A stretch of 64,000 nucleotides of DNA from Saccharothrix sp. (lineage in GTDB: Bacteria > Actinomycetota > Actinomycetes > Mycobacteriales > Pseudonocardiaceae): assembly GCF_031180885.1 (NCBI RefSeq), contig NZ_JAPSLK010000011.1:62001-126000 (forward strand), written 5' to 3'. The position numbers were made by a program, and so were the translations under genes. The notes beneath the pieces are model-generated. The model ran no database searches. It worked only from the letters and a program-made list of their open reading frames with translations, and was not told the origin of the DNA. Positions 33,592-41,698 of this stretch are shown in pieces. Numbering within the stretch: the stretch's first letter is position 1; each line of letters opens with the position of its first letter.

Positions 33592-34481
33592 ATGACGACG
33601 CGAAGAACGATCACATTCGTGGCCGCCCTGACCCTGGCGCTGCTCGCCGGCTGGTCGCCCGCGGGCGCCGCGCCCACGCCGACCGGCACCTCGGACGTCG
33701 TGGTCACCCACGACGAGCCGGCCACGCCCGCGGTGGTCAGCGGCATCCGGCTGGGCCGCCACCGCGGTCACGACCGGCTGGTGTTCGACATCTCCGGCAC
33801 CATGCCCAGCTACTCCGCGCGGTACGTGCGCGCGGCCTACTCCGAGGGCGGCACGCGCGTGCCGGTGCGCGGGGCGGTGGTGCTCGTGGTGTCGCTGCAC
33901 CCGGTGGACACCACCAGGCCGCCGGCGGTGCCGGCGCGGACCGGGCTGTCGACGATCCAGGACGTGGTCGGGTTCGACCACCACGCCGGCTACCTCAACC
34001 ACGCCATCGGGGTGAGCGACCGCAACGGGTTCCGGGTGTTCGAACTGGCCAACCCGACGAGGCTGGTCGTCGACGTCGCCCACGACCTGCCCGCCCCCAC
34101 GTCGACCGCGTTGCGGGCATCGCCGGCCGGCGACGACCGCAACGCGACCCTGACCGCGATCCGCACCGGCGCGCATCCCGGTACGACCGCGTGGTCCTCG
34201 ACTTCACCGGACCGAACACCGGCCTGCGCCACGTCGTCGCCTACCGGGACGGCGCGCTCCGGGTCGACCTGGGCCACGGCACGGTACGGGACGCCACGGG
34301 CACCCCGACCTACACCGGCCCTTGGACGCTGAGTCCCGGGCTGGCGCAGGTCCGCACGATCCGGATCGTGAACGCCACGGCCGACCTCACCACGATCCTG
34401 ATCGACGTGCGCCACCAGGCCGGGTTCCGCGTCCTGACCCTGCGCTCCCCGGACCGCATCGCCGTCGACATCGCCCACTGA
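33592..34481 (+). pseudogene. Secreted protein with two AMIN-like domains, frameshifted
   Basis: ATG 33592 opens a signal peptide (TFVAALTLALLAGWSPAGAA) and a first AMIN-like domain with GRHRGHDRLVFDISG and PTRLVVDVAHDLPAP. A second domain begins in the same frame (LTAIRTGAHPG) but continues, after about base 34170, one frame over: YDRVVLDFTGPNTGLRHVV and SPDRIAVDIAH to the stop at 34481. One missing base in a CCCGG context explains the break. The intact product would be about 296 residues. Both halves are well conserved, so this may be a sequencing error rather than decay. A single-domain relative lies at 23357-23881. Confidence 0.7.
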
Positions 34482-34569
34482 CCCGAACGGGTGAGCGGTG
34501 GACTCGTGCGATACATGCGCATGGCCTAATGTCCCGGTGCGTCCAGTGCACAGTGAAAGGCGGGTTCTC

Positions 34570-34866
34570 GTGACAGCAGCACATCTGGAGCACACCGAGC
34601 ACGGTCACGCCCACGGCGAGGGCTGCGGTCACGTGGCCATCCCGCACGAGGACCACGTGGACTACGTCCACGACGGGCACCTCCACCGGGCGCACGACGG
34701 GCACTTCGACGAGTGCGAGCCCGCCGGTCACGGTGCCCACGAAGAGCACGGCCATGCGCACGGCGAGGGGTGCGGTCACGTGGCCGTCCCGCACGGCGAC
34801 CACGTGGACTACGTGCACGACGGCCACCGTCACGCCGTTCACGGCGAGCACTACGACGAGCACTGA
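34570..34866 (+). CDS. Histidine-rich metal-binding protein with two near-identical repeats
   Basis: The 98-residue product from GTG 34570 consists of two copies of a module HGHAHGEGCGHVA(I/V)PH(E/G)DHVDYVHDGH, with about a quarter histidine plus a Cys-containing GEGCGH. Such small proteins occur in actinobacteria near zinc uptake genes and are sometimes mislabelled zinc transporter permease; there is no membrane helix here. Zinc storage or delivery in the cytoplasm is the likely role. No clear Zur box was found in the short region upstream. It lies next to the metal-transport island. Confidence 0.7.
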   Translation: MTAAHLEHTEHGHAHGEGCGHVAIPHEDHVDYVHDGHLHRAHDGHFDECEPAGHGAHEEHGHAHGEGCGHVAVPHGDHVDYVHDGHRHAVHGEHYDEH

Positions 34867-34932
34867 CGCGCCGGAGGTCCGCGGTGCCGACGGGCACCGC
34901 GGACCTCGGTCAAGGCCGGACTTCGACGGCGA

Positions 34933-35568
34933 TCAGGGCTGCACGGTGAACGTGTAGCTCTTCTGGCCGGTGCTGACCGGGCTGCCGCCCGAGGTGGTCG
35001 CGGTGACCTCGAAGACGACGGTGTAGGTGCCCGCGGCCTCGAACGCCCAGTTGGCGTGGGAGTGGGTGTTGACCGCCAGCGTGCGGGTGTCGGGCAGGCC
35101 GTTGCCGCTGTCGAACCACACGGTCGGCGTGCCGAACGCGCCGGTGGTGTAGACGCTGAAGTCGTCGGGACCGGTGACGGACACGAGCTTCACGGTCACC
35201 GAGTTGTTCTGCAGCACGCCGGTGGGCACGCCCTCGGTGTTCATGCCCGGCCACAGGACCCCGCTGACCTGGCTCTGCGGCAGGACCCAGACCGTCGACC
35301 CGGGCGTGCCGAGGAACGCGTAGGCGCTGCTGGACGGGACGGTGGTCTTGCTCGCCGGCACGGCGACCAGCGTCACGGTGGACGGGTCGCGGTCGACGGC
35401 GGGGGTCACGGTGCTGTCGCGCAGGTCGAGCGTGAGCGCGCTGCCGGTCCAGTCGACGTCCAGGGCGTCGACGTGCCCGGCGGAGATGGTGACGGCGGCG
35501 TGGGCGGTGCCCGTGGTGAGCAGGGCGAGGCCGGCGGCGAGCGCGGCGGCGGCGAGGCGGGCGATCAT
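34933..35568 (-). CDS. Secreted choice-of-anchor M domain protein
   Basis: The 211-residue protein has a signal peptide (ARLAAAALAAGLALLTTGTAHA) and one copy of the actinobacterial surface-anchored repeat (TIGR03769 type): GHVDALDVDW, AYAFLGTPGSTVWVLPQ, VLWPGMNTEG and THSHANWAFEAAGTY. There is no membrane tail or LAxTG motif, so it is probably released or held through partners. The ATG at 35568 overlaps the stop of the gene before it (ATGA), making a two-gene operon divergent from the transporter operon under the Zur-like boxes. Confidence 0.85.
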   Translation of the reverse strand: MIARLAAAALAAGLALLTTGTAHAAVTISAGHVDALDVDWTGSALTLDLRDSTVTPAVDRDPSTVTLVAVPASKTTVPSSSAYAFLGTPGSTVWVLPQSQVSGVLWPGMNTEGVPTGVLQNNSVTVKLVSVTGPDDFSVYTTGAFGTPTVWFDSGNGLPDTRTLAVNTHSHANWAFEAAGTYTVVFEVTATTSGGSPVSTGQKSYTFTVQP

Positions 35569-36212
35569 GAGTTCACCTTGAAGTGGTAGGTGGCCGGGGC
35601 GGACACCACGCGCTCGCCGGTCGCGGCCAGCGTGCCGACGGCGCGGACGGTGACGCTGTAGCAGCCGGCCGCCTCGAAGGCCCAGTTGGCGTGCAGGTGG
35701 CTGGCGGGGGACAGGTCGATGCCGTCGGGCAGGCCGTTGCCGCTGTCGACCAGGACGGTCGGCGCGCCGACGGCGTCGGTGGTGAAGATGCTGAAGTCGT
35801 CGGGGCCGTAGACGCGGGTGACCTTGAGGCGCAGCGAGCCGTCGACGAACACGCCGGGCTGGATCTCCTCGGTGGCGATGCCCGGCCACAGCAGGTTGGT
35901 GTCCTCGACCTGGGGCAGCACCCAGACCGGGGCGCCGGGCTTGCCGAGGAAGGCGTAGGCGGGGTCGGCGGGCACGGTCGTGCGCGCCTCGGGCTTGGCG
36001 ACCAGCAGCACCTCGGAGGGTGCGTACTCGCTGCCGGTGGTCTCGTCGTGGACGTGCAGGTCGAACTCGCCGTCCTCGAAGGCGACGCCGAACACGTCGA
36101 CGTGCCCGGTGTCGAGCGTGGCGAGCGGTGCGGCCGTCGCCGGCGCGGCGACGAGGCCGGACAGGCCGGTCACCGCCGTCAGCAGCAGGGCGATGCGTGC
36201 GGTTCTGCGCAA
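35565..36212 (-). CDS. Secreted choice-of-anchor M domain protein, first gene of pair
   Basis: The 215-residue product is assigned a TTG start at 36212, preceded by GGAG and followed by a good signal peptide (RRTARIALLLTAVTGLSGLVAAPATAA). An upstream TTG at 36278 would overlap a Zur-like box and is less likely. The single anchored-repeat domain has GHVDVFGVAFEDGEFDLHVHD, AYAFLGKPGAPVWVLPQ, LLWPGIATEE and LHANWAFEAAGCY. Like its neighbour it lacks a cell-wall sorting signal. The conserved His residues (HVD, HLHAN) suggest metal contact, which is inference. Confidence 0.8.
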   Translation of the reverse strand: MRRTARIALLLTAVTGLSGLVAAPATAAPLATLDTGHVDVFGVAFEDGEFDLHVHDETTGSEYAPSEVLLVAKPEARTTVPADPAYAFLGKPGAPVWVLPQVEDTNLLWPGIATEEIQPGVFVDGSLRLKVTRVYGPDDFSIFTTDAVGAPTVLVDSGNGLPDGIDLSPASHLHANWAFEAAGCYSVTVRAVGTLAATGERVVSAPATYHFKVNS

Positions 36213-36272
36213 GGTCGGTGCACTCCAATCGGGTCGTGCGGTCCGGTGGGACCGCGCCGGGAGCGTCGCACA

Positions 36273-36362
36273 CGACAATCGTTTTCAATAGACCCGAACG
36301 GCCTACACGCCAACGACAGTCGTTGTCGGTAGGGCCGGATGGCGTATTGAAAACGGTTGTCA
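36273..36362. promoter_or_regulatory. Three Zur-like boxes in the divergent promoter
   Basis: CGACAATCGTTTTCA (36273-36287), CGACAGTCGTTGTCG (36314-36328) and, in the opposite orientation, TGAAAACGGTTGTCA (36348-36362) share one 15-base inverted-repeat pattern like actinobacterial Zur/Fur sites. They occupy the promoter region between the two anchor-protein genes and the transporter operon. A fourth match lies at 46102-46116. The Fur-family regulator encoded at 44617-45030 is the obvious candidate. Confidence 0.75.
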
Positions 36363-36423
36363 TTGATATTAGGTTCGCGGTGCCCCGCCGGTCGGGCGAC
36401 GGGTGTCTGGAGGTTCGAGAACA

Positions 36424-37941
36424 GTGCGTGCGCCTTTACGGGCCACCGCGTCCTTGTGTGCGGTCCTGCTCGCGGTGACCGCGTGCTCGTCGACCGGGAG
36501 TCGGGGTGACGACGGCCTGTCGGTGGTCGCCACCACCGAGATCCTGGCCGACCTGGTCCGCAACGTCGGGGGAGAGCGCGTCCGGGTCGACTCGCTGGTG
36601 CCGCCCGGCGGCGACCCGCACTCCTACGAGCCCACGCCGGCCGACGCGAAGAAGGTCGCCAAGGCGGACGTGACCTTCACGAACCACCTGCTGCTGGAGG
36701 AACAGCGGCTGATCAAGGCCATCGACGCCAACGCGCGCGAGGGGACGCCGAACGTCTCGCTGGCCGAAGCGTCGGAAACCTATGGCGCGCACGTGATCCC
36801 GCTGGTGGAGAACGTCGGGCTGGACGTGCTGTGGCTCGGGCTGCGGGTGCGCGGCGACGGCAAGCAGCGCGGCGCCACGCGCACCTCCGAGGTGCGGCTG
36901 ACCGCGACGGCCGTGGAGGGGCCGGGGAAGCTGGTGGCGTACCTGACCGAGTCGCTGGGCAAGCCGGTGGTGTACTTCGACTCCGGCGACGGTCTGTCCG
37001 ATGTGGACTCCACGACGTTGCCGCCGGCCGCGCACACCCACCTCAACTGGGCGTTCACCGCGCCGGGCACCTACCGGCTGACGCTGCGCGCGGCACTGGT
37101 CAACGGCGGCGAGGAGGTTCGGCTGGGGGAGAGCACGTTCACCTTCGCGGTGGGCGTCGACCCGACCGGCATCGCGCCCACCGTGCTGGGCCAGGGGCAC
37201 ACCGACCTGACCGTCGACCTGGACACCGGCGAGCTGTACACGTTCAACGACCGCGCCGGCGGCACCACCCAGGACGTCGTGCCCGCCGCGCAGGCCGTGA
37301 TCGAGGTGCCGAACAAGGCGATCACCACGGTGCCCGACGACCCGCGGTTCGCCTTCCTGGGCGCTCCCGGCGCGTCGGTTCACCAACTGCCGCAGGCTGT
37401 GCTGGGCAAGCACGTGCACGGCGAGATCGACCCGCACCTGTGGCAGGACGTCCGCAACGCCCGCGCGTACGCCGAGCTGATCCGCGACACGCTGCGCACC
37501 GCCGACCCTGACGGTGCGGCGGACTACGACCGCAACGCCCGCGACTACCTGGCCCGGCTCGACGAACTCGACGCGAAGGTGCGGGAGACCGTGGCGAAGG
37601 TGCCCCGGCAGCGCCGACACCTGGTCACCACGCACGACGGGTTCGGCTACTTCGCCAGCGCCTACGAGATGACCGTGGCCGGGTTCGTGGTGCCCAACCC
37701 CGCGCAGGAACCCAGCGTCGAGGACGTGCGCAAGCTGACCGAGACCATCCGCAACCTGAAAGTGCCCGCCGTGTTCATGGAACCCAACCTCGCCCAGCGC
37801 GGCTCGGTGCTCACCCAGGTGGCCCGCGACCAGGGCGTGCGGGTGTGCCTGCTGTACGGGGACTCCTTCGACGAACGCACCCGCAACTACGCGGACATGA
37901 TGCGCCACAACGCGGAGGAGATCGTTCGGTGCCTCGCCTGA
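36424..37941 (+). CDS. Anchored-repeat ABC transporter, metal-binding lipoprotein with inserted anchor domain
   Basis: The 505-residue protein (GTG 36424, GGAGG upstream) has a lipobox LLAVTAC. Residues about 30-125 are the N-lobe of a ZnuA/MntA-type cluster-9 binding protein (VVATTEILADLVRNVGG, GGDPHSYEPTPADAKKVAKAD). A choice-of-anchor M domain then interrupts it (about 128-325, with HTHLNWAFTAPGTY and FAFLGAPGASVHQLPQ), and the C-lobe resumes at HVHGEIDPHLWQDVRNA, ending with the HDGFGYFASAY and LYGDSFDE patterns. This corresponds to TIGR03772. Zinc or manganese binding is expected from the HxH and HDG histidines. It opens a six-gene operon downstream of the Zur-like boxes. Confidence 0.88.
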   Translation: MRAPLRATASLCAVLLAVTACSSTGSRGDDGLSVVATTEILADLVRNVGGERVRVDSLVPPGGDPHSYEPTPADAKKVAKADVTFTNHLLLEEQRLIKAIDANAREGTPNVSLAEASETYGAHVIPLVENVGLDVLWLGLRVRGDGKQRGATRTSEVRLTATAVEGPGKLVAYLTESLGKPVVYFDSGDGLSDVDSTTLPPAAHTHLNWAFTAPGTYRLTLRAALVNGGEEVRLGESTFTFAVGVDPTGIAPTVLGQGHTDLTVDLDTGELYTFNDRAGGTTQDVVPAAQAVIEVPNKAITTVPDDPRFAFLGAPGASVHQLPQAVLGKHVHGEIDPHLWQDVRNARAYAELIRDTLRTADPDGAADYDRNARDYLARLDELDAKVRETVAKVPRQRRHLVTTHDGFGYFASAYEMTVAGFVVPNPAQEPSVEDVRKLTETIRNLKVPAVFMEPNLAQRGSVLTQVARDQGVRVCLLYGDSFDERTRNYADMMRHNAEEIVRCLA

Positions 37942-38717
37942 TCCAGGCCCTGCTCGCGACCGCCGCACTACTGCTCTTCACCCCGGCCGCGCACGCCCAA
38001 GCGCCGGTGGTCATCGCGGACGGCCATGTCGACCTCGGTCCGCGCCTGGTCGACGGCCGGTGGACCCTCCAGATCCGCGACGACACGGGGGACGGGCCGG
38101 TGTGGCGCGAGCCCGCCGACGTCGTGCTCCAGATCGGGGACGCGGCGAAGACCACCGTGCCGAACGACCCCGCGTACGCGTTCCTGGGCACGCCGGGCAG
38201 CGAGGTGTGGGTGCTGCCGCAGGTGCAGGACCAGCGGCTGGTGTGGCCGGGCTGGAACACCCAGGACCCGAGCATCGCCGAGGTCGTCGGCCGCGAGGTG
38301 GACTGGCGGTTGCACGGCGTCACCGGACCCGGTCGCTTCGAGCTGTTCCTGACCGGCAACTTCGGCACGCCGCAGACGATCTTCAGCAGCGGACGGCCGT
38401 ACCCGCAGGAGACCGGGGTCGAGGCGGGCACCCACGTGCACGGCAACTGGGTGTTCACCGCGCCCGGCGCCTACTCGCTGGACGTGGAGATGGCCACGGC
38501 GGACGGCCGCGCCGACCGCGCCACGCTGAAGGTCCACGTCGGACCCGGCGACCCGGCGACGGCGTTCCCCACGACCTCCAGCGCACCGCCCGCCGACACC
38601 CGCGCGGGACCCGTTGAGGCGCAAGGTGTTCCGTGGGGCTGGATCGCGGCGGGCGGCGTGCTCGTGGTGGCGTTGGTGGTCCTGTTGTCGCGCCGGGCGA
38701 GGAGGAACGATGGCTGA
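37929..38717 (+). CDS. Anchored-repeat wall-type membrane-tethered protein
   Basis: The 262-residue product starts at GTG 37929, 13 bases inside the binding-protein gene. A signal peptide (IQALLATAALLLFTPAAHA) precedes one anchored-repeat domain (GHVDLGPRLVDGRWTL, AYAFLGTPGSEVWVLPQ, LVWPGWNTQD, THVHGNWVFTAPGAY). A Ser/Pro/Ala linker, a C-terminal membrane helix (WIAAGGVLVVALVVLL) and a basic tail follow, but no LAxTG motif. It is probably held in the membrane next to the transporter. Confidence 0.82.
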   Translation: MPRLIQALLATAALLLFTPAAHAQAPVVIADGHVDLGPRLVDGRWTLQIRDDTGDGPVWREPADVVLQIGDAAKTTVPNDPAYAFLGTPGSEVWVLPQVQDQRLVWPGWNTQDPSIAEVVGREVDWRLHGVTGPGRFELFLTGNFGTPQTIFSSGRPYPQETGVEAGTHVHGNWVFTAPGAYSLDVEMATADGRADRATLKVHVGPGDPATAFPTTSSAPPADTRAGPVEAQGVPWGWIAAGGVLVVALVVLLSRRARRNDG

Positions 38718-39462
38718 CCCGGTGCTGGACATCGCCGGCGCGACCGTGCACCTGGGCGGTCGGGAAGTGCTGTCCGAAGTGGACTTCCGGTTGGCGCCGG
38801 GTGAGCTGGTCGGGTTGATCGGGCCCAACGGCGCGGGCAAGACGACCCTGCTGCGCACCGCGCTCGGCCTGGTCCCGGTCCACCGGGGCACGGTGGTGGT
38901 CAACGGCCGGTCCCCGCGCCGGGCGCAGGGCTCGGTGGGGTACGTGCCGCAGCGCCACGAGTTCGCCTGGGACTTCCCGATCACCGTCGAGGGCGCGGTC
39001 GCCACCGGCCGCACCCACCTGACCGGGCCGCTGCGCCGCCGCACGGCCCGCGACCGGGACGCCGTGGCGCACGCCCTGGACCGCGTCGGCATGACGCACC
39101 TGCGGACCAGGCCGGTCGGCGAGCTGTCCGGCGGCCAGCGGCAACGGGTCCTGGTCGCCCGCGCGCTGGCCCTGCGGCCCCGGGTGCTGCTGCTGGACGA
39201 GCCGTTCACCGGCATCGACGCGCCCACCCAGGAGTTGCTGAGCACGTTGCTGTCCGGCCTGCGCGACGAAGGGGTGGCGGTGCTGACCACCACCCACGAC
39301 CTCGCCGCCGCGACCGCGTTGTGCGACCGGCTGTGCCTGCTCAACCGCACGGTCGTCGCCGACGGACCGCCGTCGGCGTTGGCGGACACCGACATCTGGC
39401 TGCGCACCTTCGGGCTGGACCGCGCGGAGCAGTTGCTCAAGGCGTTGGGGGTGACCGGGTGA
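38710..39462 (+). CDS. Anchored-repeat ABC transporter, ATP-binding subunit
   Basis: The 250-residue ATPase has Walker A GPNGAGKTT near residue 42, signature LSGGQRQRV near 138 and Walker B VLLLDEP, followed by the switch histidine in TTTHD. It is most like the metal-type ZnuC/MntB ATPases and corresponds to TIGR03771. ATG 38710 overlaps the previous stop by eight bases and follows GGAGGAAC. It should energise the permease encoded next. Confidence 0.9.
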   Translation: MADPVLDIAGATVHLGGREVLSEVDFRLAPGELVGLIGPNGAGKTTLLRTALGLVPVHRGTVVVNGRSPRRAQGSVGYVPQRHEFAWDFPITVEGAVATGRTHLTGPLRRRTARDRDAVAHALDRVGMTHLRTRPVGELSGGQRQRVLVARALALRPRVLLLDEPFTGIDAPTQELLSTLLSGLRDEGVAVLTTTHDLAAATALCDRLCLLNRTVVADGPPSALADTDIWLRTFGLDRAEQLLKALGVTG

Positions 39463-40331
39463 CCGCGTTCCTGGAGGCGCTGGCCGCGCCGTGGGAGTAC
39501 GACTTCTGGCGGCGCGCGCTGGTGGTGGCGTTGATGTCGGGTGTGGTGTGCGGGGTGATCGGCAGCCACGTGGTGTTGCGCGGCATGGCGTTCATCGGCG
39601 ACGCCGTGGCGCACGCGGTGTTCCCGGGCATCGCGGTCGCCTTCGTGCTCGGCACGAACCTGGTGCTCGGCGGCGCGGTCGCGGGCGTGGTCACCGCCGT
39701 GCTGATCGCGGTGTTCACCCAGAACCGGCGGCTGAAGGAGGACTCGGTCATCGGGATCTTCTTCGCCGCGTCGTTCGGGCTGGGCATCGTCATCCTCAGC
39801 ACCGCGCCCGGCTACGGCGGGTCGCTGGAGTCGTTCCTGTTCGGTTCGATCCTGGGCATCAGCGACTCCGACGTGGTGTCGGTCGCGGTGATCGGCGCGC
39901 TGGTGCTGCTGTGCACGGCGGTGTTCAACGGCCGGTTCGTGGCCGCGACGCTGGACCGCGAGCAGGCCCGCGCGATGGGGCTGCCGGTGTTCCGGCTGGA
40001 CGTGCTGCTGCACGTGATGGTGACCCTGGCCATCGTCATCTCGTTGCAGGCGGTGGGGAACGTGCTGGTGCTGGCCCTGCTGGTCACCCCCGCCGCGGCG
40101 GCGCGGCTGCTCACCGACCGCCTCGGCGCGATGATGCTGCTGGCCCCGCTGATCGGCGCGGGCGGCAGCGTGCTCGGCCTGTACCTCTCGTACGCGCTGG
40201 ACCTGGCGGCGGGCGGCCTGATCGTGCTGACCCTGACCGCGGTGTTCCTGCTGTGCTGGTTCTTCGCGCCGCGCCACGGCCTGCTCACCCGCCCCCGCCG
40301 GGCCGCCGCCCTCGCCGAGGAGAAGTCGTGA
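39459..40331 (+). CDS. Anchored-repeat ABC transporter, permease subunit
   Basis: The 290-residue membrane protein has eight to nine helices and ABC-3 family features (GSHVVLRGMAFIGDAVAHAVFPGIAVAF near residue 30 and NVLVLALLVTPAAAARLLTDR near 200), as in ZnuB/MntC. It corresponds to TIGR03770. GTG 39459 overlaps the ATPase stop and its own stop overlaps the next GTG. A zinc or manganese import pore is the likely function. Confidence 0.9.
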   Translation: MTAFLEALAAPWEYDFWRRALVVALMSGVVCGVIGSHVVLRGMAFIGDAVAHAVFPGIAVAFVLGTNLVLGGAVAGVVTAVLIAVFTQNRRLKEDSVIGIFFAASFGLGIVILSTAPGYGGSLESFLFGSILGISDSDVVSVAVIGALVLLCTAVFNGRFVAATLDREQARAMGLPVFRLDVLLHVMVTLAIVISLQAVGNVLVLALLVTPAAAARLLTDRLGAMMLLAPLIGAGGSVLGLYLSYALDLAAGGLIVLTLTAVFLLCWFFAPRHGLLTRPRRAAALAEEKS

Positions 40332-41698
40332 CCCCCACCCGAACCGCCGCACTGCTCGGTGTGGCCGCCGCCCTCCTGATCACCACACCCACCGCGACCG
40401 CCGAGCCCACGCCGCGTGTCGCGGATGCGGCGGACGCCGTGGACGCCGTGCTGGACGTCGAGAACGGCGCGCTGGCGCTGGAACCCCGCCCCGACCAGCC
40501 GACATCGCCCGACCAGCCGGCACCGGCCGACGCTGTCGAGGTGGCCGCCGGCGCCGAGCGGGTGGAGTTGCGCTGGGACACCACCGGCATCGAGCCGGGC
40601 ACCGTGTTCGGCGATGCCGTCCGGCTGCGCGCCTCGGTCGTCGAGTCCGCGCCAGTTGAGCCCGCGCCAGTCGACGCCGCGCCGGTCGAGTCCCCGGCGG
40701 ACGAACCGGTCGTAGTGCCCGTCGCTTCCAGCGGAACCCTGGAGCTGGACGCACTGCCGGCCGGCGAGCACCTGCTGCGCGTCGAGGCCACGGCGCACAC
40801 CCTCGACGGCACCCCGCTGACCGCCACCCGCGACTACCCGGTGTCGGTCGCCGCCGCACCGAAGGCCCCCGACGTCCCGGAGGCGCTTCCGCAGACCCCG
40901 GCCGTCGCCGCGCCGCAACCGCGCATCGAGGCCGCCGCGCAGCAGCCGCCCACCGCCACCGGCCGCGTCACCCTCAACCAGGGCCACGTCGACGCCGTCG
41001 CGCCCCGCCTGCTGCCCGACGGCCTGCACGTCCAGGTCAAGGACGGCACCGCCACCGGTGTCACCACCTGGCGCGAACCCGCCGACGTCGAGTTCCGCGT
41101 CCCTGCCGCCGCCCGGACCGAACTGCCCGCCCAACCGGCGCTGTCCTTCCTCGGCAACGCGGGCAAGCAGGTGTTCCTGCTGCCGCAGACCCAGCGGACG
41201 GACCTGCTGTGGACCGGCTGGAACACCGAGGAGCTGCGCCCCGCCGACGTGTCCGGCGCGGTGACGTGGCGGCTGACGGCGGTCGACGGGCCGGGTCCGT
41301 TCGGCCTGTTCACCACGGGCTCGTTCGGCGCGCCCGAGGTCATCTTCAACAGCGTCGACGGCCTGCCGGACACCCTCTCGGTCCCGCTGGGCACCCACGC
41401 GCACGCCAACTGGGCGTTCGCCGAACCCGGCCGGTACCGGCTGACGTTCGCCGTCGACGCGCAGGCCGCCGACGGCCGTCCGCTGACCGACACGGAGACC
41501 TTCACCTTCGTCGTCGGCGACGGCGGACAAGCGCAGCAGCCGGGCGGCACCGACCGGCAGACCGGCACGCCGAGCCGCCTGGCCTCCACCGGTCCCGCCG
41601 CCCTACCCGCCACGACGGGTCTCGCGCTCGCCCTGATCGTGACGGGCACGGCCGTCCTCGTGCTCACCCGCCGCCGCCCCGCCAAGGAGAACCCGTGA
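40328..41698 (+). CDS. Cell-wall-anchored repeat protein with LAxTG sorting signal
   Basis: The 456-residue product has a signal peptide, an Ala/Pro-rich N-terminal half with a beta domain (about residues 75-180) and an imperfect PVE/PVD repeat near residue 100, then one anchored-repeat domain (about 210-395: GHVDAVAPRLLPDGLHVQVKD, LSFLGNAGKQVFLLPQTQ, LLWTGWNTEE, THAHANWAFAEPGRY). It ends with LASTG, a hydrophobic helix and RRRPAKENP, the signature of sortase-E-type substrates. GTG 40328 overlaps the permease stop. Confidence 0.85.
   Translation: MTPTRTAALLGVAAALLITTPTATAEPTPRVADAADAVDAVLDVENGALALEPRPDQPTSPDQPAPADAVEVAAGAERVELRWDTTGIEPGTVFGDAVRLRASVVESAPVEPAPVDAAPVESPADEPVVVPVASSGTLELDALPAGEHLLRVEATAHTLDGTPLTATRDYPVSVAAAPKAPDVPEALPQTPAVAAPQPRIEAAAQQPPTATGRVTLNQGHVDAVAPRLLPDGLHVQVKDGTATGVTTWREPADVEFRVPAAARTELPAQPALSFLGNAGKQVFLLPQTQRTDLLWTGWNTEELRPADVSGAVTWRLTAVDGPGPFGLFTTGSFGAPEVIFNSVDGLPDTLSVPLGTHAHANWAFAEPGRYRLTFAVDAQAADGRPLTDTETFTFVVGDGGQAQQPGGTDRQTGTPSRLASTGPAALPATTGLALALIVTGTAVLVLTRRRPAKENP

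Noticed and set aside
31299-33746. 815-residue minus-strand open frame opposite cstA
   Set aside because: His/Arg/Gln-rich antisense artefact of a conserved membrane protein gene.
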